From RPQJ01 sp963777725 (GTDB taxonomy: Bacteria; Pseudomonadota; Gammaproteobacteria; Steroidobacterales; Steroidobacteraceae), in assembly GCA_963777725.1 (NCBI GenBank), contig CAVZRR010000020.1:186001-250000 (forward strand): a stretch of 64,000 nt of DNA. The letters run 5' to 3'. The notes beneath the pieces are model-generated. The model ran no database searches. It was not told the origin of the DNA and was given only the letters and a program-made list of their open reading frames with translations. The first letter of the stretch is position 1, and each line of letters begins with the position of its first letter. Both the position numbers and the translations under genes were made by a program. This document shows positions 36,990 through 45,228 of this stretch, piece after piece.

Positions 36990-37888
36990 GAGGGGGCGCG
37001 AGCGGATACGAGCAGCGTCTTCGCCAGTTGGCCATGCAGGTAACCGAGTCCTCGCGCCAGGTGCATCGTGATCGTGAGCAGCAAGAGTCCGAGGATCGAG
37101 ATGAGCGGCAGCAATGCCGGGTGAGGCGACTGCACGGTCCCTTCGATCTGGATGAGGCCGGCATGGTAGAGCAGCGCGCCGATCGGCGCGAGGAACATCG
37201 CGAGCGAGACGACGATGCCGACGACCGTGAACGTGAAGTAAAAGACGCCGAGCGGCAGCATCGCCACCTGGTAGAGCAGCGTGCCCCAGGTGCGCGGGTC
37301 CTTGAGCATCTCGCCGATGCGCTGCAGCAGCGGCGTGTCGCGGTCCGGATACGTCGGCCGGCGCGGCATGCGCGTGCCGAGCATCGACTCGACGAGGCGG
37401 CCCTCGGCGAGCGCGATGACGCGCGCGACGCCGATGAAGACCAGGAAGAACGGCACGCCGATGATCAGGATCGCGAGCCCGATCGACAGCGAGAGTCCGG
37501 TCACCGCAAACGTGAAGTAGACGATTCCGGTCACCAGCGTGAGCAGCAGGTAAAGCAACGACAGGTAGGCGCGCGGGTCGGCATAGATGCCGAAGAAGCG
37601 CCCGAGCGCAGAGCTGCGCGCCCGGGGTGGTGGCGTGCGCAGGGCCTTCTGGATCGTCGCCTCGTTGGCGCGATACGCGTCCGCGACCTCGTCGGGCGCG
37701 CCGTAGCTCGTGACGATCCGGGCGAGCACGTCGCCCTCGGCGTCACCCGGATGCTGGGCCAGCTCGGCGCGCAGGTGCTCCTCGGCATCATAGAGCGCGT
37801 CCTGCGCCAGCGCCGGGTCGGCCCCCTTCAGCGCCTGTCGCAAGGCGTCGAGGTACTGCTCGACGGTGCGTGGAGTGACGGCCGTCAT
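36986..37888 (-). CDS. HAAS-domain membrane protein with putative sensor domain
   Basis: 300 residues. The N-terminal ~90 residues are the HAAS/DUF1700-type helical domain (VEQYLDALRQALKGADPALA, YGAPDEVADAYRANEATIQ). Then come two similar blocks of paired TM helices (YLSLLYLLLTLVTGIVYFTF, GTLLYQVAMLPLGVFYFTFT), an internal duplication of the putative sensor module, and a C-terminal TM helix. Its ATG overlaps the PadR stop. HAAS proteins are typically co-expressed with a PadR regulator, as here, and are thought to modulate signalling at the membrane. Confidence 0.82.
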   Translation of the reverse strand: MTAVTPRTVEQYLDALRQALKGADPALAQDALYDAEEHLRAELAQHPGDAEGDVLARIVTSYGAPDEVADAYRANEATIQKALRTPPPRARSSALGRFFGIYADPRAYLSLLYLLLTLVTGIVYFTFAVTGLSLSIGLAILIIGVPFFLVFIGVARVIALAEGRLVESMLGTRMPRRPTYPDRDTPLLQRIGEMLKDPRTWGTLLYQVAMLPLGVFYFTFTVVGIVVSLAMFLAPIGALLYHAGLIQIEGTVQSPHPALLPLISILGLLLLTITMHLARGLGYLHGQLAKTLLVSARAPS

Positions 37889-38313
37889 GTCGAAGTCTCC
37901 TGGGCAGCGGCACGATTGAGTGTGGCATCGACGAAGTCGCGCGTGGCCGTCCAGGTCGAGCGCCAGGCCTCGAGCGCATCGCGCCCGGGCGCGGTGATCC
38001 GGTAGTAACGCCGGGGCGGCCCCGAATACGAGGGGACGACACGGCTCGAGAGCAGGCCGGCGGCACTCATGTTGCGCAGTACCGGATACAGCGCCCCCTG
38101 CTTGAACGGGCCGGCGCCGTCGTGTTCGCCGGCCAGGCGCCGCGCGATTTCGTAGCCGTAGAGGTCTTCGTCCGCATCGGCGAGCACCGACAGCAGCACC
38201 AGGGACGTCAGCCCGGCGCTCAGCTCGCGCTGGAACTTGCGTCGCTGTGCTTCCGTGGCGTCGGCGGGGTCCAGCGTGTCGTCGAGTTCAGGCATTGCCG
38301 TCCGCTGACTCAT
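37885..38313 (-). CDS. PadR family transcriptional regulator
   Basis: 142 residues. Winged HTH of the PadR type: LVLLSVLADADEDLYGYEIA, GPFKQGALYPVLRNMSAAGL, PSYSGPPRRYYRITAPGRDA. The C-terminus is a short dimerisation helix. It is first in a four-gene operon (PadR, HAAS protein, lipoprotein, DUF192), every junction being an ATGA overlap. It probably represses its own operon through the dyad in the 170-bp gap before glgC. Confidence 0.88.
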   Translation of the reverse strand: MSQRTAMPELDDTLDPADATEAQRRKFQRELSAGLTSLVLLSVLADADEDLYGYEIARRLAGEHDGAGPFKQGALYPVLRNMSAAGLLSSRVVPSYSGPPRRYYRITAPGRDALEAWRSTWTATRDFVDATLNRAAAQETST

Positions 38314-38314
38314 G

Positions 38315-38377
38315 CTATTGATTGGACACTATTAGACGGCAACCTACTATCGTTAAGTCAATAGTACCAAATTGGAC
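38315..38377. promoter_or_regulatory. probable PadR operator region
   Basis: CTATTGA at 38315-38321 faces its exact complement TCAATAG at 38358-38364. ACTATT and AATAGT form an inner pair, and ATTGGAC is repeated directly at 38321-38327 and 38371-38377. This AT-richer block lies between divergent padR and glgC. Binding by PadR is inferred from position. Confidence 0.45.
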
Positions 38378-38483
38378 GAAGCCACAGCCGGTCGGGCCGC
38401 GGGCGTGGTGCTGTGCGGATGACGTTCGTCGCGGGCAATCTGTAACATCGCGGGAGGCCGGCCGACGGGAGTGCGGAGAAAGG

Positions 38484-39761
38484 ATGTCCACGGAACAGCA
38501 CCGATTGTTCGCACCACGTCGTTACCTGAGCCGGCTGACCCGCGGCACCCTTGCGGTGATCATGGCGGGCGGCCGCGGCGAGCGGCTCAGGGACCTCACC
38601 GAGGACCGCTGCAAACCGGCGACGCCGTTCGGCGGCAAGTTCCGCATCATCGACTTCGCGCTGTCCAACTGCGTCAATTCCGGGATCCGGCAGATCTCGG
38701 TGCTGACGCAATACAAGGCGCATTCGCTGATCCAGCACATCCAGCGCGGCTGGGGCTACCTGCGGGGCGAGTTCGGCGAGTTCGTCGAACTGATTCCGGC
38801 GCAGCAGCGCCGCGGCGGTGACTGGTACCAGGGCACCGCGGATGCGCTCTGGCAGAACATGGACCTGATCCGAGCGCACCGGCCGCTGCACGTGCTGGTG
38901 CTCGCAGGCGACCACATCTACAAGATGGACTACGGCCCGATGATCGGCTTCCACGTCGAGAAGGAAGCGGACATCACCGTCGGCGTCGTCGAGGTGCCGA
39001 TCGACCGCTCGCGCGAATTCGGCGTGCTGACCGTCGACGAATCGAATCGCGTGCTGCGATTCCAGGAGAAACCCACGGACCCGACCCCGATTCCGGGCCG
39101 TCCGGACACCGTGCTCGCGTCGATGGGCATCTACGTGTTCAACCCGCGGCTGCTCGAGCGGCTGCTGCGCGCGGACGCCGAGGATCCGAACTCCGCCCAC
39201 GATTTCGGTCGCAACATCGTTCCCGACTCGATCGACAAGCTGCGCGTCTTCGCCTATCCGTTCGAGGACGTGCGCACCAAGGCGCAGAACTACTGGCGCG
39301 ACGTCGGCACCGTGGACGCCTATTACGAGGCGAACATGGAGCTCGTCCAGGTGTCGCCCGAACTCAACATCTACGACGAGCAGTGGCCGATCTGGACCTA
39401 CCAGGAACAATTACCGCCGGCGAAGTTCGTCTTCGACGACGACGATCGCCGCGGCGCCGCGATCGATTCGATGGTCTCGGGCGGCTGCATCATCTCGGGC
39501 TCGCGCGTCAAGAATTCGCTGCTGTTCTCGCAGGTCCGCGTGCACGATTACTCGTCGATCGACAGCTCGGTGCTGCTGCCGCGGGTGCGGGTCGGCGAAC
39601 GTTGCGTGATCCGCCGCGCGATCATCGACAGCGGTGCGCTGATTCCCGACGGCATGCAGATCGGTGTCGATCCCGCGGCCGATGCCGAGCGCTTCTACGT
39701 GACCGAAAGCGGCGTCGTGCTGGTCACCGCCGCGATGCTGCGCAGCAGCCCGCATTCCTGA
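38484..39761 (+). CDS. glgC: glucose-1-phosphate adenylyltransferase
   Basis: 425 residues from ATG 38484, with GCGGAGAAAGG just upstream. Signatures: LAVIMAGGRGERLRDLTEDR (nucleotide loop), CKPATPFGGKFRIIDFALSN, DWYQGTADALWQNMDLI, LVLAGDHIYKMDYGPMIGFH, EFGVLTVDESNRVLRFQEKP and the left-handed beta-helix end (GGCIISGSRVKNSLLFSQVR). It makes ADP-glucose from glucose-1-phosphate and ATP, the committed step of bacterial glycogen synthesis. The neighbouring glgA gene, convergent across a small lipoprotein gene, uses that product. Confidence 0.95.
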   Translation: MSTEQHRLFAPRRYLSRLTRGTLAVIMAGGRGERLRDLTEDRCKPATPFGGKFRIIDFALSNCVNSGIRQISVLTQYKAHSLIQHIQRGWGYLRGEFGEFVELIPAQQRRGGDWYQGTADALWQNMDLIRAHRPLHVLVLAGDHIYKMDYGPMIGFHVEKEADITVGVVEVPIDRSREFGVLTVDESNRVLRFQEKPTDPTPIPGRPDTVLASMGIYVFNPRLLERLLRADAEDPNSAHDFGRNIVPDSIDKLRVFAYPFEDVRTKAQNYWRDVGTVDAYYEANMELVQVSPELNIYDEQWPIWTYQEQLPPAKFVFDDDDRRGAAIDSMVSGGCIISGSRVKNSLLFSQVRVHDYSSIDSSVLLPRVRVGERCVIRRAIIDSGALIPDGMQIGVDPAADAERFYVTESGVVLVTAAMLRSSPHS

Positions 39762-39768
39762 GGACCCC

Positions 39769-40275
39769 ATGCTGAAACGTCTTGCCCGGCCGTTCGTCCT
39801 GCTGCTCACGGCGGCGCTGCTCACCGGCTGCACGACGCTGGGTTCGGAACTCGTCGCGCCGAGCCTCGAGGTCACCGGCGTGCAGATGCTCTCGAGTGAC
39901 ATGTTCGCGCAACGCTTCAAGGTGCGCGTGCTGGTCAAGAACCCGAACGACCTCGAGTTGCCGATCAAGGGCCTCGACTACCAGATCATCCTGATGGGTG
40001 ACAGCTTTGCCGAGGGCGTGGCCAGCAACAGCTTCCTGCTGCCGGCGCTCGGCGAGGCGGAGTTCGACATGCTCGTGTCGACGAACTTCGTGAGCGGCTT
40101 CGCGCGGCTGTTGAGCCGCGTGGGCGGCGGCAAGCTCGAGAACCTCGACTACGAGATCGTCGGCAAGGTCTACGTCGAGAAGGGCATGATCCGCAAGATT
40201 CCGTTCAGCCATCGCGGCACGGTCGATTTCTCGAAGACGCTGCCGCCGCTCAAGCCGGCGGGCAAGTCCCTGTAG
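39769..40275 (+). CDS. LEA14/WHy-domain lipoprotein
   Basis: 168 residues. Lipoprotein signal LKRLARPFVLLLTAALLTGC, then one LEA type-2 (WHy) domain: SLEVTGVQMLSSDMFAQRFK, VRVLVKNPNDLELPIKGLDY, FSHRGTVDFSKTLPPL. It starts 7 bp after glgC and is likely co-transcribed. LEA14-like domains have a fibronectin-like fold linked to stress tolerance. In Gammaproteobacteria such lipoproteins are common and uncharacterised. A partner in osmotic or desiccation protection is only suggested. Confidence 0.82.
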   Translation: MLKRLARPFVLLLTAALLTGCTTLGSELVAPSLEVTGVQMLSSDMFAQRFKVRVLVKNPNDLELPIKGLDYQIILMGDSFAEGVASNSFLLPALGEAEFDMLVSTNFVSGFARLLSRVGGGKLENLDYEIVGKVYVEKGMIRKIPFSHRGTVDFSKTLPPLKPAGKSL

Positions 40276-40294
40276 CGGCCGCGCGCCGTTGCGT

Positions 40295-41749
40295 TCAGTG
40301 GCCCGCGAGTTCGGCGTAGAGCCGCTCGTATTCGGCGACTTGCGCGTCCCACGAGAAATCCTCGCGCATGCCGTTCAGCATCAGGCGTCGCCACACGCTC
40401 GGCCAGCCGAACCACTCGATTGCGGTCGCGAGCGCCCAGCGCACGCCGTTCGGGTCGAAGTCGTTGAACACGACGCCGGTGCCCTGGCCAGTCGCCGGGT
40501 CGAAGTGACGCACGGAGTCCGCGAGGCCGCCGGTGCGGCGCACGATCGGCACGGTGCCGTACTTCAGGCTGTACATCTGGTTGAGGCCGCAGGGCTCGTA
40601 CATCGACGGCATCAGGAACATGTCGGCGGCGGCTTCGATGAAGTGCGCGAGTTCCTCGCTGTAGCCGCTGTAGAAAACGGCCCGCCCCGGGAAGCGCTCC
40701 TGCAGGCCGTGCATGAAGCGCTCGTAGTGGTGCTCGCCGCTGCCGAGCGCGACGAAACGCACGCGACCCGATTCGAGTACTTCCGGCAGCGCGTCGAACA
40801 GCAGGTCGATGCCTTTCTGGTGCGTGAGCCGCGTGACCATGCCGATCAGCGGCGTCGTCGTCGCCGTGGGCATGCGCAGCAGGTCGAGCAGCGCCTCCTT
40901 GTTGCGGGCCTTGCCGGACAGGTCGCTCGGGTCGAAGCGATGCGGCACGTAGCGGTCCGTCGCGGGGTTCCACTCCTCGTAGTCCACGCCGTTCAGGATC
41001 CCGACCACGGCCGCGCCGCGTGAGCGCAAATCGTCGTCGAGTCCATGGCCGCCCTCCGGCGTGCGGATCTCCTCGGCGTAGGTGGGGCTCACCGTCGTGA
41101 CCGCGTCCGCGTACATGATCGCGTGCCGCATCGGATTCAGCCGGCCCGCGGCGAGATCGGCCTGGTGCAGCATCTCGACGCCGACCCCCGGCGCGAGCTC
41201 GCCGGCCCGGGCTGCGGAGAACACGCCCTGGTAGCCGATGTTGTGGATCGTGAACACGCTCTTCGCCGCACCGAAGATCCCGCGGTCCCACGCGTAGGCG
41301 GTGCGCAGCAGCAGCGGTGCGAACGCCGTGTGCCAGTCGTTCGAGTGCAGGATTTCCGGGGCGAAGCCCATGCGCTGGCAACACTCGAAGGCTGCGCGTG
41401 TCAGCATCAGGTAGCGCACGTGCTCATCGGGCGCGTCGGAGTAGATTCGCGGCCGATCGAAGATCGCCGGGCAGTCCACCAGGTGCACCCAGAGGTCCGA
41501 CCCGGGCACGCGGGCGGTATCGACGCCATAGTGAAACTCGTGCGGACCGACGCGCACGCTGAGCCCCTGCAGGAAGTCCACCGGATGGCGATCGACGCCG
41601 CGCAGGTCCATCTGGCCGTGCAGCGGGATGAAGACCCGCAGATCGTGGTCGCGGCGAGCGAGGTGGCGGGTCAGCGCGGCCGACACGTCGCCCAGACCAC
41701 CGGTCTTGGCGAATGGAGAGTACTCGGCGGACAGAAAGCAGATGCGCAT
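40295..41749 (-). CDS. glgA: glycogen synthase
   Basis: 484 residues. It opens MRICFLSAEYSPFAKTGGLG, including the KTGGLGDV ADP-glucose site. Further motifs are ILHSNDWHTAFAPLLLRTAY, TTVSPTYAEEI, GMVTRLTHQKGIDLLFDALP and SMYEPCGLNQMYSLKYGTVP, the GT5 catalytic region. It extends alpha-1,4-glucan from ADP-glucose. Its ATG overlaps the phaR stop (TGATG), so glgA translation follows phaR. It is convergent with the glgC-lipoprotein pair, 19 bp away. Confidence 0.95.
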   Translation of the reverse strand: MRICFLSAEYSPFAKTGGLGDVSAALTRHLARRDHDLRVFIPLHGQMDLRGVDRHPVDFLQGLSVRVGPHEFHYGVDTARVPGSDLWVHLVDCPAIFDRPRIYSDAPDEHVRYLMLTRAAFECCQRMGFAPEILHSNDWHTAFAPLLLRTAYAWDRGIFGAAKSVFTIHNIGYQGVFSAARAGELAPGVGVEMLHQADLAAGRLNPMRHAIMYADAVTTVSPTYAEEIRTPEGGHGLDDDLRSRGAAVVGILNGVDYEEWNPATDRYVPHRFDPSDLSGKARNKEALLDLLRMPTATTTPLIGMVTRLTHQKGIDLLFDALPEVLESGRVRFVALGSGEHHYERFMHGLQERFPGRAVFYSGYSEELAHFIEAAADMFLMPSMYEPCGLNQMYSLKYGTVPIVRRTGGLADSVRHFDPATGQGTGVVFNDFDPNGVRWALATAIEWFGWPSVWRRLMLNGMREDFSWDAQVAEYERLYAELAGH

Positions 41750-42240
41750 CAGGAGCGCTTGTCGTCCTCTTCGCGTCCCTTGTCCTTGTCCCGCTTCGGC
41801 AGCAGGGCGTTCAGCATGGACTCCTGCATCTTCGCCAGCGATTCCAGGTTCTGGCGGGTCAGGTCGGCCACGGTCGCGAGCGGCGTGTGGGCGACGATCT
41901 TCGAGATCTGCGCCTGCAACGCCTCCTGTTGCTTGAGGAACGTCTCGATGCTCTTCTCGAGGAAACTGGCCAGCAGGCCCTGCATCGCGTTGCCGTAGAA
42001 GCGGATGATCGCCTCGAGCACCTTGGTGCTCAGGATCGGCCGGCCGAACTGCTCCTGCTCGGCGATCACCTGCAACAGGATGTGGCGTGTGATGTCGTGG
42101 CCGGTCTTGTCCTCGACGACCTTGATCCGCTCGCCTTTGACGATCAAGCCGCGGATGTCGTCGAGCGTGATGTGCCGGCTCTGCGACGAGTCGTACAGAC
42201 GACGGTTGGCGTATTTTTTTATCAGGCGTTCCTGGCTCAT
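41749..42240 (-). CDS. phaR: polyhydroxyalkanoate synthesis repressor PhaR
   Basis: 163 residues. The N-terminal PHB/PHA accumulation regulator DNA-binding domain reads RLIKKYANRRLYDSSQSRHI, followed by TLDDIRGLIVKGERIKVVED. The C-terminal part (ILLQVIAEQEQFGRPILSTK) is the PHA-binding domain. PhaR represses phasin and related genes until PHA granules titrate it away. No phaC/phaP lies nearby. It is the first gene of a unit with glgA, overlapping by TGATG, which ties a PHA-responsive regulator to glycogen synthesis. Confidence 0.92.
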   Translation of the reverse strand: MSQERLIKKYANRRLYDSSQSRHITLDDIRGLIVKGERIKVVEDKTGHDITRHILLQVIAEQEQFGRPILSTKVLEAIIRFYGNAMQGLLASFLEKSIETFLKQQEALQAQISKIVAHTPLATVADLTRQNLESLAKMQESMLNALLPKRDKDKGREEDDKRS

Positions 42241-42373
42241 GGCCTGCAGTGTACCTCAGGGTTAATGCGCCGCAAGAAAGAGGCGGCGGGTAGCCCGGAC
42301 GGGGCGCAGACCCTAGACTGACGAGTCAGACGCCGGCATTTGACCTACGGCACCCGGCAAGGAAGACGAAATC

Positions 42374-42841
42374 ATGTCGCAGCAACTGGTCCTGGAGCGG
42401 ATGCAGCAGCAGATCGGGCAGGAAATCCACTGCAGCGAGTGGCTCGAGGTAACGCAGCAGCGCATCGACGCGTTTGCGGCAGCGACGGGCGACCACCAGT
42501 GGATCCACGTCGATCCGGAGCGGGCGGCCCGCGAGTCGCCGTGGAAGGCGACCATTGCGCACGGTTACCTGACCTTGTCGCTGTACCCGCTGCTGCGCGG
42601 CCTCGTGGACGGCGAGCGCCCGGTCTTCGAGGGCGTCCGCCAGGTCATCAACTACGGGCTCGACAAGTTGCGCTTTCCCGCTGCCGTGATCTCCGGCAGC
42701 CGGGTGCGCGCGCGCTGCGTGCTGCTCGAGGTCGAGACGGTCGAGGGCGGGCTGCAGGTCTGTGAGCAGTACACGGTGGAAGTCGAGGGCCAGGCGAAGC
42801 CCGCGTGCGTGGCCCGGGCGATCATGCGGCTGTACTTCTAG
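42374..42841 (+). CDS. MaoC/NodN-like hot-dog dehydratase
   Basis: 155 residues. The hot-dog motif is TQQRIDAFAAATGDHQWIHV (Asp-His pair: FAAATGD..WIH), followed by GYLTLSLYPLLRGLV and INYGLDKLRFPAAVISGSRV. This matches the NodN/MaoC family of (R)-specific enoyl hydratases, which can supply (R)-3-hydroxyacyl-CoA for PHA synthesis or act in acyl-CoA metabolism. Its stop merges with a G-rich inverted repeat. PhaR is divergent from it, 133 bp away, so a PHA link is possible. Confidence 0.87.
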   Translation: MSQQLVLERMQQQIGQEIHCSEWLEVTQQRIDAFAAATGDHQWIHVDPERAARESPWKATIAHGYLTLSLYPLLRGLVDGERPVFEGVRQVINYGLDKLRFPAAVISGSRVRARCVLLEVETVEGGLQVCEQYTVEVEGQAKPACVARAIMRLYF

Positions 42842-42936
42842 GGGATGGGGGATAGGGGATGGGGGATAGTGAAGAAGGTTCCGCCGCATGTTCCGGCGCC
42901 ACTCTGACTATCCCCCATCCCCTATCCCCTATCCCC
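42841..42936. repeat. G-run inverted repeat (potential G-quadruplex)
   Basis: The left arm (42841-42869) is four G-runs of 4-5 in GGGGATG/GGGGATA units. The right arm (42908-42936) is its complement at 28 of 29 positions; the spacer is 38 nt. It begins at the last base of the MaoC stop codon and lies 83 bp before cysK. The plus strand of the left arm can form a G-quadruplex or pair with the right arm as a hairpin. Confidence 0.85.
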
Positions 42937-43019
42937 TCATTCCCGATCGGCATGAGCCGCCGCGCTTTCCTCGGCTATAGTCGGTATCCACACATAACGC
43001 GCTCTGGGGGAGGGTTCCA

Positions 43020-43962
43020 ATGATCTACGACAGCATCCTGAACACCATCGGGCGCACGCCGATCGTGCGCGTCAACCGCATCGCGCCCTGCGCACGTCAC
43101 GATGTACGTGAAGTGCGAGTACTTCAATCCGCTATCGTCGGTGAAGGACCGGCTCGCGATCGCGATCATCGAGGACGCCGAGCGCAGCGGCGCCCTGCAG
43201 CCCGGGCAGACGGTCGTCGAGGCGACGTCGGGCAACACCGGCATTGCGCTCGCGATGGTCTGCGCCGCGAAGGGCTATCCGTTCGTGGCCGTCATGGTCG
43301 AGACGTTCTCGATCGAGCGCCGCAAGATCATGCGCATGCTCGGCGCCAAGGTGATCCTGACGCCGGCGGCTGAACGCGGCAGCGGCATGGTGCGCAAGGC
43401 CGAGGAACTCGCGAAGAAGCACGGTTGGTTCCTCGCGCGCCAGTTCGAGAACCCGGCGAATCCGGCCTACCATCGCCAGACCACGGGGCCCGAGATCCTC
43501 GGTGACTTCGCGGGGAGGCGGCTCGACTTCTTCGTCACCGGCTGGGGCACGGGCGGCACGCTGACGGGCGTGGGCGAGATGATTCGCCTCGCGCGTCCGG
43601 AGGTGCAGGTGATTGCGACGGAGCCGACCAGCGCCTCGCTGCTCGCGGGTGCCGAGTTCAAGCCGCACAAGATCCAGGGCTGGACGCCGGACTTCGTGCC
43701 GAAGGTGCTGAATCGATCCGTGCCCCATCGGATCGTGCCGGTGACCGACGAGGAATCGATCGCGGCGTCGCGCTCACTGGCGCGCAACGAGGGAATCTTC
43801 TGTGGCATTTCGTCCGGAGGCACGTTCGCTGCCGCGCTGAAGGTGGCCGAGACCGCGCCCGAGGGATCGGTCCTGCTGGCGATGTTGCCGGACACGGCCG
43901 AGCGCTACATGTCGACGCCGCTCTTCGAGGGTATCGCCGAGGGGTCGGACCCGGAGCCCTGA
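43020..43962 (+). CDS. cysK: cysteine synthase family PLP enzyme (frame break near N-terminus)
   Basis: About 313 residues. The start MIYDSILNTIGRTPIVRVNR carries the family N-terminus. One extra base at about 43085-43095 shifts the frame before HVTMYVKCEYFNPLSSVKDR (the PLP Lys in SSVKDR). ATSGNTGIALAMVCAAKGYP, QFENPANPAYHRQTTGPEIL and GWGTGGTLTGVGEMIRLARP complete the fold-type-II signature. It condenses O-acetylserine with sulfide. Without a serine acetyltransferase nearby, CysK versus a CysM-like role cannot be settled. Confidence 0.88.
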
Positions 43963-44069
43963 CCCGGAGCCGCTGGGGCTGCATCCTTTCTCGTGTCCGT
44001 CGCGAAAGGGTGGGATAATCGTCGGCCGAATCGCGACTCTCCGGCGCCGGGGCGGCGTCCACCCAAATC

Positions 44070-45228
44070 ATGACGGACACGTTAAAAAAGGTGCTGCTCG
44101 GCGCCATCGTCGGCGCGCTGCTGGTCGTTTTCTACTCGCACCTGACCGGCGAGCGTGCCAAGCGCAACCCCGCCGCCAAGGCGGGACCTCCGGCGAGCGG
44201 CGCGGCCCAACCTGCTGCGCGACCCGGGGCGGGCACGGGCAGCGCGCCTGCGCGCGGCGGTGCCAGCCAGATGCCCGTGTCCGTGGTCGCTGCACCAGCT
44301 CGCGTCGAGACGCTCGCGTTCGAGCTCGAGGCGCTCGGCACCGCGCTCGCCAACGAATCGGTGGACGTGACCGCCAAGGTGGCGAACCAGGTGACCAAGG
44401 TGCGCTTCGCGGAGGGCCAGCAGGTGCGGCGCGGCGACGTGCTGGTCGAACTCGACGGAGAGCAGGCCCGCGCCGACCTCGCGGTGGCCGAGGCCGCGCT
44501 CGCCGAGAGCCGCAGCCAGTACCAGCGCAGCCGCGAGCTCTACACGACCAAGGTGCTGTCGGACGCGCAGATCGAGCAGATCGAGGCGACGTTCAAGGCC
44601 AACGAGGCGCGCGTGGCCTCCGCGCGCTCCAGGCTCGGCGACACCGTGGTGCGCGCGCCGTTCGCCGGCCGGGTCGGGCTGCGCCGCATCAGCGTCGGGT
44701 CGCTGATCAGTCCCGGCACGGTGATCACCACGCTCGACGACACCAGCGCGATCAAGCTCGACTTCACGATTCCCGAAACCTTCGTGTCCGCGGTCGAGAC
44801 CGGACTCAAGATCGTCGCGCGCAGCGTTTCTTACCCCGATGAGAGCTTCGAAGGCACGGTGTCGAGCATCGACACGCGCGTGGATCCCGCAACGCGTTCG
44901 GTCACCGTGCGCGCGCTGCGTGCCGAACCCGAAGGGGCTGCTGAAGCCAGGCATGTTCCTGACGGTCCGCCTGTCGCGGGGCGCCATGGACGCGGTGATG
45001 GTGCCCGAGGAGGCACTGGTTCCGGAGCAGGGCAACATGTTCGTGTTCGTCGTCGAGGACGGCGTCGCAGAGAAGCGCCAGGTGCGGATCGGGCAGCGCC
45101 GCGTCGGTGACGTGCAGGTCGCCGAGGGCCTGGCCGCGGGCGAACTCGTCGTCACCGAAGGCACGCAGAAGCTGCGCGACGGCGTCGCCGTCACGCTGCA
45201 GACGCCGCAGGCCGCGACCGCGTCATGA
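44070..45228 (+). CDS. RND efflux periplasmic adaptor (frame break near C-terminus)
   Basis: About 385 residues. Single N-terminal anchor (KVLLGAIVGALLVVFYSHLT), an Ala/Pro-rich linker, the lipoyl half-motifs (VRFAEGQQVRRGDVLVELDG and VVRAPFAGRVGLRRISVGSL), an alpha-hairpin (AVAEAALAESRSQYQRSREL) and beta-barrel/membrane-proximal domains. The frame shifts by one extra base at about 44920-44940, after which GLLKPGMFLTVRLSRGAMDA completes the protein. Its stop overlaps the pump start by ATGA. It links the inner-membrane RND pump to an outer-membrane channel, which is not in this window. Confidence 0.88.

Noticed and set aside
42841..42936. A CRISPR-like repeat block
   Set aside because: The repeat units are 7 bp, have no unique spacers and form a single inverted pair. 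No cas gene is in the window.
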